DNA from: Bordetella sp. 02P26C-1 | GTDB lineage: Bacteria > Pseudomonadota > Gammaproteobacteria > Burkholderiales > Burkholderiaceae_B | Assembly: GCF_009763255.1 (NCBI RefSeq) | Contig: NZ_WSJB01000003.1 | Location: 1-64,000, forward strand | Direction of reading: 5' to 3' | DNA: 64,000 bases | In this document: piece after piece, positions 58,390 to 64,000 of the stretch | How the letters are laid out: each line of letters begins with the position of its first letter | Numbering within the stretch: the first letter of the stretch is position 1 | The notes under the pieces: model-generated | Seen by the model: the letters and a program-made list of their open reading frames with translations, nothing else | Told to the model about the DNA's origin: nothing | Database searches by the model: none | Translations under genes and position numbers: made by a program

Positions 58390-59403
58390 CTAGCCGAGGA
58401 AATGGCGGCCGGACGTGAGGGTTTCCCGGATCATCACGTAGGCCTCCAATGCCGTCATACGGTCGTCGTGTTTTGAAATTTTGGATCTGGTCTTCGCGAG
58501 ATCGGAGTCGTAGATCGCCAGATACACGCGCAGCCCCGACAGGGATACAGAGCCGCCACCGGCCAAATGTTGTTCCTTGCCATACTGCGTTGTCCACCCA
58601 TAGCCGCTGACGGTGAGCGGCGTCCAAGACACATAGCTGCCGCCGTATATCCCCTTGGCTTCGCCAGGATGGGCACGCACCACTTCGCTCACGCCTTTCG
58701 TTTTGATCTCATCGGCTTCGATATGCAGTTTTTGCCCGTTCATCTTGTATGTCGTCGTGCTCAGATGCGAATGAATCGCCGAGCCGGTGACCCGCATTGT
58801 CTCGGTGTTTTTGAAGAAGTATTCCGCATCGCCATGCACCAGCATGTTGAAATAACCGAAGATGGAAAAGGAGCCAGCTTCAGGCATCGCTTGCGCCAAC
58901 ACCGAGACCACGGCTGCGGCCGCTGCCTGACTGGCCGTTGCACCGCGCGCAAGATATTGATCCACCGCTTGCTGTAGTGCCTGCGACGACTGCGTATCTG
59001 TGACGCCGGAAGCTTGCAAAACGGCATTAGCTTCTTCATAGGCAATAGCGCTGTGTGCGGCTTCGGAACCTGGCGCGCCTTGCTGCCGCAATCGCGCATC
59101 CACACGTGCGGCTGCCTGACTGGCCGCGAGATTCGGGTCCGCCAACGTAGTGCCGACGATATTCTCGGCGATCAGCCCCGCGCCCCCCGGGTCCTGCTGA
59201 GCCAGCACTGCCGCGCTGCGGCTGGCGGCCGCGGCCGTGACGGGATCGCCACCGTACTGCACGATTTTGGCCTTGACCGCCTGCTCCAGGGCACTGGGGT
59301 CGATGTCGGGATTCCCCCGCACAAACTGCCCTATCTCATCGACGGCTTGCGCCGCCCTCGACCCCTCCAGTACCCGAGGAATATTTGTATAAGGCTCTGT
59401 CAT
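58390..59403 (-). CDS. VgrG-linked helical/beta protein, second paralogue
   Basis: A 337-residue protein with the same layout as its downstream neighbour: an Ala-rich front (VDEIGQFVRGNPDIDPSALE, then GTTLADPNLAASQAAARVDA) and a beta-rich rear starting at FSIFGYFNMLVHGDAEYFFK and containing KLHIEADEIKTKG. The shared G-T-(A/T)-(V/L)-(S/A)-D-P and LHIE words argue for common descent by duplication. The ATG at 59401-59403 (MTEPYTNIPR) is preferred to a start 12 codons upstream. No family is recognised. Confidence 0.75.
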   Translation of the reverse strand: MTEPYTNIPRVLEGSRAAQAVDEIGQFVRGNPDIDPSALEQAVKAKIVQYGGDPVTAAAASRSAAVLAQQDPGGAGLIAENIVGTTLADPNLAASQAAARVDARLRQQGAPGSEAAHSAIAYEEANAVLQASGVTDTQSSQALQQAVDQYLARGATASQAAAAAVVSVLAQAMPEAGSFSIFGYFNMLVHGDAEYFFKNTETMRVTGSAIHSHLSTTTYKMNGQKLHIEADEIKTKGVSEVVRAHPGEAKGIYGGSYVSWTPLTVSGYGWTTQYGKEQHLAGGGSVSLSGLRVYLAIYDSDLAKTRSKISKHDDRMTALEAYVMIRETLTSGRHFLG

Positions 59404-59438
59404 GCGTGTCTCATGGCTCCGACGCGTTACCCGTCCCA

Positions 59439-60431
59439 CTAGATGAAGATAAGAAGTATCGACGCCGCCATAAAGCAGACGTTGGACTTCCTCGTCATGG
59501 CATCGGAGTTTTCGTAAGTGAATGCTTGAATCCCATCGCGCGTGAGTCCGCGGGTCGTCATCTTGAAGGCCGCGCCCACCTTGACGGGCGCCATGTGGAT
59601 GTTCACACCCGCGACCGCCGCATTCAGTCCAAAAAGGCTGTGATAGTCATCTGTCGTCGTGGTGGTAGACGAAAGCCCGAGCGTTGCCGAAAAGATCGAA
59701 CGTGACGAGCTCTTGCTCTCCGACACCTTGTTGATCTCAAGCGATGTCGGCTCGATCAATATCGTGTCGGCCGTCAGGCGCACGTTGGTAGCCTTGATCT
59801 TGACATCGCCTTGATGCGTATAGGTGGTAGGCCCCTTGGTCGTTTTGATCTGCGAGCTTTGAAACGTCAGATCGACATAGTCGTGGACGGTCACCTTCAA
59901 GCGTCCATGGATGTCCAGGCCCGCGGGTAATAGCTGACCGCCGGCGGCTGCATTCGCAATGGCAAGCTCAGCCTGTGCGGCGATTGGGGCTGGCACACCG
60001 GCCGCGCCCATACTTTCTGCTGCCTCTTGCATCACGGTCTCGGTAGTCGCGAGCTCGTCGGCCGATAGCCCCTGTTGCGGCAGGTCGGTATAGGCTTTGA
60101 CGTCGTCCACGGGCGGCACACCAGGATCCGCCGTGTGCTGTCGCTTCAACAGATCCCGAGCCTGATCTTGAATTCCACTCCTGGCGGATATCGCGTCCTG
60201 ATGTGCACCCGCGCCCGCCAACGTGGCAGACGTCTCGGGATCCATGCCCTGTTCCAGATACCCGCGCGCGCGCTGGGCAGCCTGATTACCAATCACGGGA
60301 TCTCCCCCCGCACCGCGCTGCGCCTGACGCGCCACCACGTCGGCGACCTGAGAGGGATCGGGGTTTGGACCTAGCGCATCGAGGTCGTTGCGGACACCTT
60401 GTTCAATGGTATCGATCAGATCATCGGACAT
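59439..60431 (-). CDS. VgrG-linked helical/beta protein, first paralogue
   Basis: A 330-residue protein, 26 bp after vgrG. The front (about 1-165) is Ala/Gln-rich and helical, the rear (about 170-330) beta-rich. The rear has LDIHGRLKVTVHDYVDLTF and GDVKIKATNVRLTADTILIE, a repeated strand pattern resembling the C-terminal beta-helix of VgrG, then a Ser/Thr-rich stretch (SSSRSIFSATLGLSSTTTTT) and a hydrophobic end. It could stack under or beside the VgrG needle. Family and function are unknown. Confidence 0.75.
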   Translation of the reverse strand: MSDDLIDTIEQGVRNDLDALGPNPDPSQVADVVARQAQRGAGGDPVIGNQAAQRARGYLEQGMDPETSATLAGAGAHQDAISARSGIQDQARDLLKRQHTADPGVPPVDDVKAYTDLPQQGLSADELATTETVMQEAAESMGAAGVPAPIAAQAELAIANAAAGGQLLPAGLDIHGRLKVTVHDYVDLTFQSSQIKTTKGPTTYTHQGDVKIKATNVRLTADTILIEPTSLEINKVSESKSSSRSIFSATLGLSSTTTTTDDYHSLFGLNAAVAGVNIHMAPVKVGAAFKMTTRGLTRDGIQAFTYENSDAMTRKSNVCFMAASILLIFI

Positions 60432-60457
60432 GACGCTCCCTGGGGCCGGCTAACCAC

Positions 60458-62350
60458 TCAGCCCACATTACCGAAGATAGTTTTCTTGAAGTCCCCGATC
60501 TGTACGGAGCCAAACGCGCCCACGAGATAGTGACCCACGGCGCCGATCTCGGTATTCGCCTGCGCGCCGATCCGAGAGGTTGTCACGGTCCCCGTGGTGG
60601 AGGTGATGACGTTGCCCGTGGTGTTCTCCATGACCTGTCCGACCGTTTCAGCGGAGTAGTCCTTGCGGTTGACCGTAGTGGGACCATTGAGTGTCACGTT
60701 GGTCTCATCGGCGATTTCGACCGTCAGCGTCTTGGCCTTGATGCTGTAGTTGCCTCCCACTTCGAGGGAGTAGTCGCACCCCACCACATGACTATGATTG
60801 TTGTTCACCTCGTGACACATGTCTTTCTGTGCGCGCTGATGCACCAACTCCGCGCCCAGCGTGTCATCGAAGATCATCATGTTGCACATGGTCGGATCGC
60901 CATATACCGACTGACTGCGGAAACCACTTTGCGTGGCGCAGGCGGGCAGCTCGACCGGCGGCATATTGTTGGCGTTGTAGACGCGGCCCAGCACGATAGG
61001 TCGGTCGGGGCAGCCACCGATAAAGTCGACCACCACTTCGTCATTGATACGCGGCAATTGCAGTCCGCCGAAACCGCCGCCCGCCCAAGGGCTGGATACG
61101 CGTACCCAGCACGAACTGCTTTCATTGCGTTGGCCGTATCGGTCCCAGTGAAACTGCACCTTGATACGGCCGTATTTATCGGTCCAGATCTCTTTACCCG
61201 CGGGGCCCACGACACGAGCCGTTTGCGGGCCATGCGTGCGAGGAATAGGTGTCACGCGTGGGGCGCGATACTGGACGTTCGATGGCAGCGCGGAAAACGA
61301 CGCTTCGTAGAACTCCTCCAGTCCTGAGTCCGTTGAATAGCCGCCCACGCTCATGCGGTAGTTGACCGACACGACAAGGTACTCGCGATTCTCGGCCTTG
61401 CGCGGGTGATTGCGCAGCGTAAACAGCGCGCCGGGCGCAAGACCTCGCGCATTGGACAATCCCATGCTTTGCTCTTGCGTGCTTTGCAGCTCCTCCAGAC
61501 GGATGCGCGCATATTGTTCGCCGTGCTGCGCCTCCTGAAAACCGCCCTGCCATTCGAAAACCTCGAGATTTCCAGGCTCGGATCCGCCTTTGCGTCGCGA
61601 CATCGCGTCCAGGCTCGCACCCGGTTTGGTGAAGTCATAGTCCACGGTGGCGTAGCCATCGGGGGTGACCTGTGCTGCGACCTCCCACATCGACACGTAT
61701 TCCTCTTTTGGCGTCGTGACGCGGTCGGGGCCGAAATAGGGAATGGTTTCATAGCCCGGCACCGGCGCGTGCGAGGCGATGTCGTCGGTCATCACCAGCG
61801 TGTGCTGGTCACGTTCATGCTTGAAGTAGTAATAAATCCCCTCGTGCTCCATCAAGCGGCTGACGAACGCGAAGTCCGTCTCCTGATACTGCACGCAGTA
61901 CTCCCAGGACCGATAGCTGCCGGTGAGTTTGAGCTCGAATGGATAGCCATATTCTCCCAGCACTTCCTTGATGATGTCGGGCACCGTTTTCTGCTGAAAG
62001 ATCTTGTTGTCCGAAGTCTGGGTTAAATACCAGAGCCAAGGGCGCACCGTGGCGCGATAGATATAGTGGCGCGATACGCTGTTCTCGCGGCCCACCATCA
62101 CGCAGCGCGTGACCTGTCCGCTCAGATAGCGCGGCGACGACGTGGTCGCCAGCTCCAGGGTCAACGGTTTGCCTAGCAGTGCCCGCAGATCCAGATTGAA
62201 GTTATCCGCCAGCAGCTCGACTTCGAATTCGAACAGTTGCGACAGACCCTCGTGTCCCGTCATCTGGCGAAACTTCAGGCCTGGAATCGCAGTGTGCGCG
62301 ATGATAGGACGGGTTTGCAGCAAGCTAGGAATATCCACGGGATTCTCCAT
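60458..62350 (-). CDS. vgrG: type VI secretion tip protein VgrG
   Basis: A 630-residue spike protein. It has the gp27-like part (SQLFEFEVELLADNFNLDLR, then LTGSYRSWEYCVQYQETDFA and VSRLMEHEGIYYYFKH), the gp5 OB-fold part (YGRIKVQFHWDRYGQRNESS, WVRVSSPWAGGGFGGLQLPR, VVVDFIGGCPDRPIVLGRVY) and a beta-helix needle (about the last 120 residues, LTVEIADETNVTLNGPTTVN). No extra toxin domain follows the needle. The ATG at 62348-62350 (MENPVDIPSLLQ) is chosen; a GTG 23 codons upstream is less likely. It opens an eight-gene operon. Confidence 0.95.
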   Translation of the reverse strand: MENPVDIPSLLQTRPIIAHTAIPGLKFRQMTGHEGLSQLFEFEVELLADNFNLDLRALLGKPLTLELATTSSPRYLSGQVTRCVMVGRENSVSRHYIYRATVRPWLWYLTQTSDNKIFQQKTVPDIIKEVLGEYGYPFELKLTGSYRSWEYCVQYQETDFAFVSRLMEHEGIYYYFKHERDQHTLVMTDDIASHAPVPGYETIPYFGPDRVTTPKEEYVSMWEVAAQVTPDGYATVDYDFTKPGASLDAMSRRKGGSEPGNLEVFEWQGGFQEAQHGEQYARIRLEELQSTQEQSMGLSNARGLAPGALFTLRNHPRKAENREYLVVSVNYRMSVGGYSTDSGLEEFYEASFSALPSNVQYRAPRVTPIPRTHGPQTARVVGPAGKEIWTDKYGRIKVQFHWDRYGQRNESSSCWVRVSSPWAGGGFGGLQLPRINDEVVVDFIGGCPDRPIVLGRVYNANNMPPVELPACATQSGFRSQSVYGDPTMCNMMIFDDTLGAELVHQRAQKDMCHEVNNNHSHVVGCDYSLEVGGNYSIKAKTLTVEIADETNVTLNGPTTVNRKDYSAETVGQVMENTTGNVITSTTGTVTTSRIGAQANTEIGAVGHYLVGAFGSVQIGDFKKTIFGNVG

Positions 62351-62633
62351 ATACGATCTGCGACCGTTCTCTCGGTGGAGTGCTTGACGGCCTTTCGTAC
62401 AGGGGCGTTCGATGCTCACGCCCGGGCCCGCAGCGGGGCCGACTATCGAAAACTACTGGAAGAGTAATAGCGAGTCATTGCGGTTTTCCCTAACGATTCG
62501 CCCAATCTATGACGATCTGAAACGCTGGCACGCTGATGCAACGGGCGCACGCGCATGCGGGCTACCTCTTGTTACTACAATCTAGGCCCACGTTCCTGTT
62601 ACAGTGACGTCCGCTTCCATCCGCGCTGCGCCA

Positions 62634-63254
62634 ATGGCTTACTCCGTCGTGTCCACTGTCACCCCCGTTTCCCCGCCCTTTGTTGTGTTGGACGCTTGCG
62701 TCCTGATGTCGGGGATCGTGCGGCGATTGATGCTAAGTCTGGCCACGCATGCGGTATATCAGCCGGTATGGAGTGAACGCATTGGCAGCGAGTGGCGGCG
62801 CAACGCTGCCCGTTTGTGGGATATCCCGCAAGACGTGCTCGAAGCCCAGTGGGCCGACATGAACGGACAGTTTCCCGCTGCATCGCAGGCGGATCTGCAG
62901 CCTTACGAGTCGGTGTTGCGTTACAGCGACCCGAAAGATTTCCACGTGATTGCCGCCGGCCTTGCCTGTCGCGCGCGTTGCGGTCTTCAAATACCGCCGC
63001 GGGTGATCGTGGCCACGTGGAATCTAAAGGACTTCAATCGTTCAGAGCTGCGCCGACAGGGCCTGGAGGTCTTTAATCCCGACCGCTTGCTGGCGCAATG
63101 GTGGGAGGCGAACCCGGACCAGCTACGCGCATCGCTACGTGCTGTACCAGACGACTACGTCGCGCTGGGACGCGATCCCGAGCCGCTTGAGGCAACGTTG
63201 CACCGCGAGCGGCTATATCGACTCAAGTCCCTCGTCGGACGTGACGGTCTATAG
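62634..63254 (+). CDS. PIN-domain protein
   Basis: About 206 residues with a PIN ribonuclease domain: VVLDACVLMSGIVRRLMLSL (first Asp), WSERIGSEWRR (acidic pair), SDPKDFHVIAAGLACRARC (third acidic position) and ATWNLKDFNRSELRRQG (fourth). PIN proteins cleave RNA and are often toxins. No antitoxin gene was found next to it: the 280 bp upstream hold no supportable frame. The start is uncertain; an in-frame GTG lies 10 codons upstream. It diverges from vgrG. Confidence 0.78.
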   Translation: MAYSVVSTVTPVSPPFVVLDACVLMSGIVRRLMLSLATHAVYQPVWSERIGSEWRRNAARLWDIPQDVLEAQWADMNGQFPAASQADLQPYESVLRYSDPKDFHVIAAGLACRARCGLQIPPRVIVATWNLKDFNRSELRRQGLEVFNPDRLLAQWWEANPDQLRASLRAVPDDYVALGRDPEPLEATLHRERLYRLKSLVGRDGL

Positions 63255-63266
63255 CGACAGACGCGC

Positions 63267-64000
63267 TCACTGATTGTGATTACTGGCGGCAAAGCCCGCC
63301 GCATTCAAAATGTCGATGACTTCCTGAATGTGCTCGGGACCCCGTGTTTGCAGCACAAAATCGACTTCGACATTGCGCACTGGCAGTGCGGTAAACGCCC
63401 GCTGATGGTGGACCTCGGTAATATTGGCCTGTGCATCCGCGATGAGCTTGGTGGCATGAGCAAGCGCGCCCGGCAAGTCCCGCAGATCCACGCGGATGCG
63501 TGCCAGACGACCCGCGCGCACCATGCCGCGCTCGATCAACTCGCCCAACATCAACGGGTCAATGTTGCCGCCCGTCAGGACCAACGCCACGCGCTTGCCA
63601 CGGAAACGATTGCCGCCCTGCGCCTGATCATGCAGCAGTGCCGCCAGACCCGCCGCGCCCGCACCCTCGACGACCGTTTTTTCGATCTCTAGTAGCACCA
63701 CAATCGCGTGCTCGATATCGCTTTCGCTGACAAGCTCAATGCGATCGACCAGGCGCCGCACAATCTCCTGAGTCAGTACGCCAGGGGTTTTCACCGCAAT
63801 GCCTTCGGCAATCGTATAGTTGCCGGGCGTCATGTTGACTTGATTCACCGCCGCATACATGGCCGGAAACCGTTCCGTCTGAACCCCCACGATCTCAATG
63901 CCGGGTTTGATCGCGCGCGCGGCCGTGGCGATGCCGCCAATGAGACCACCACCACCGATGGCTATCACCATCGCATCCAGATCGGGCTGGTCCTCCAGCA
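63267..64000 (-). CDS. threonine ammonia-lyase, C-terminal part (cut by window edge)
   Basis: The visible 244 codons continue to the window edge. They hold the PLP phosphate-binding glycine loop (AIGGGGLIGGIATAARAIKP), VEGAGAAGLAALL and the C-terminal ACT domain (about the last 80 residues, RIRVDLRDLPGALAHATKLI). This is the short form (about 400 residues) of threonine dehydratase, which deaminates threonine to 2-oxobutyrate. The presence of one ACT domain suggests allosteric control. An ATG at 63971 is internal, not the start. Confidence 0.9.
   Translation of the reverse strand, partial: LEDQPDLDAMVIAIGGGGLIGGIATAARAIKPGIEIVGVQTERFPAMYAAVNQVNMTPGNYTIAEGIAVKTPGVLTQEIVRRLVDRIELVSESDIEHAIVVLLEIEKTVVEGAGAAGLAALLHDQAQGGNRFRGKRVALVLTGGNIDPLMLGELIERGMVRAGRLARIRVDLRDLPGALAHATKLIADAQANITEVHHQRAFTALPVRNVEVDFVLQTRGPEHIQEVIDILNAAGFAASNHNQ

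Overview
The window looks like a chromosomal segment of a Burkholderiales bacterium, most likely family Alcaligenaceae (Bordetella/Achromobacter/Pusillimonas-like). This is an inference from the high-GC coding style, a Bug-family solute receptor, the betaproteobacterial AddAB-like helicase/nuclease pair next to dnaX-ybaB-recR and the 4.5S RNA, a long Ala/Pro-rich SecG tail, and a DUF2169-type type VI secretion (T6SS) locus. No phage, plasmid or complete insertion sequence was seen.

Layout. 1-5.7 kb: the end of an SDR oxidoreductase, a flavin reductase, and carAB (carbamoyl phosphate synthase), all on the minus strand, with divergent transaldolase at 5.7-6.7 kb. 6.7-9.4 kb: an NMT1/THI5-type ABC importer operon. 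9.4-10.2 kb: non-coding DNA holding two large structured palindromes that share a conserved core. 10.2-20.1 kb: recR, ybaB, dnaX, the 4.5S RNA and an AddA/AddB-like pair. 20.2-28.8 kb: a co-oriented block containing hdeA (acid chaperone), gadB (glutamate decarboxylase), a YtcA/HlyD/FUSC/outer-membrane-factor efflux system and a CPA1 Na+/H+ antiporter, which reads as a pH-stress cluster. 29-32.7 kb: a DUF3455 secreted protein, a diverged groES-groEL pair behind a good sigma-32 promoter, and an unknown protein.

32.8-41.8 kb: modABC molybdate importer, a Hint-domain protein, a small lipoprotein, a GMC oxidoreductase, a hemerythrin-like protein, and a large HPII-type catalase whose N-terminus appears frameshifted at a homopolymer. 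42.2-47.7 kb: a metabolic cluster (EamA exporter, RutE-like nitroreductase, N-acyl-D-amino-acid deacylase, Bug receptor) divergent from a LysR regulator that has a perfect 10-bp inverted repeat just upstream. 47.8-51.6 kb: tRNA-Leu(GAG), secG, tpiA, a quinone oxidoreductase, tRNA-Ser(TGA), tRNA-Leu(TAA) and a DedA protein.

51.7-62.4 kb is the most accessory part. An orphan hypothetical gene is followed by an eight-gene minus-strand vgrG operon: VgrG, three related proteins with an Ala-rich helical front and a beta-rich rear, a DUF2169/pentapeptide fusion, a pentapeptide-repeat protein, a short protein resembling a truncated PAAR-like (DUF4150) domain fused to a membrane segment, and a second membrane protein. 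No T6SS sheath, baseplate or ATPase genes are present, so this is an auxiliary spike/cargo module. The window ends with a solitary PIN-domain protein and the 3' part of a threonine ammonia-lyase gene.
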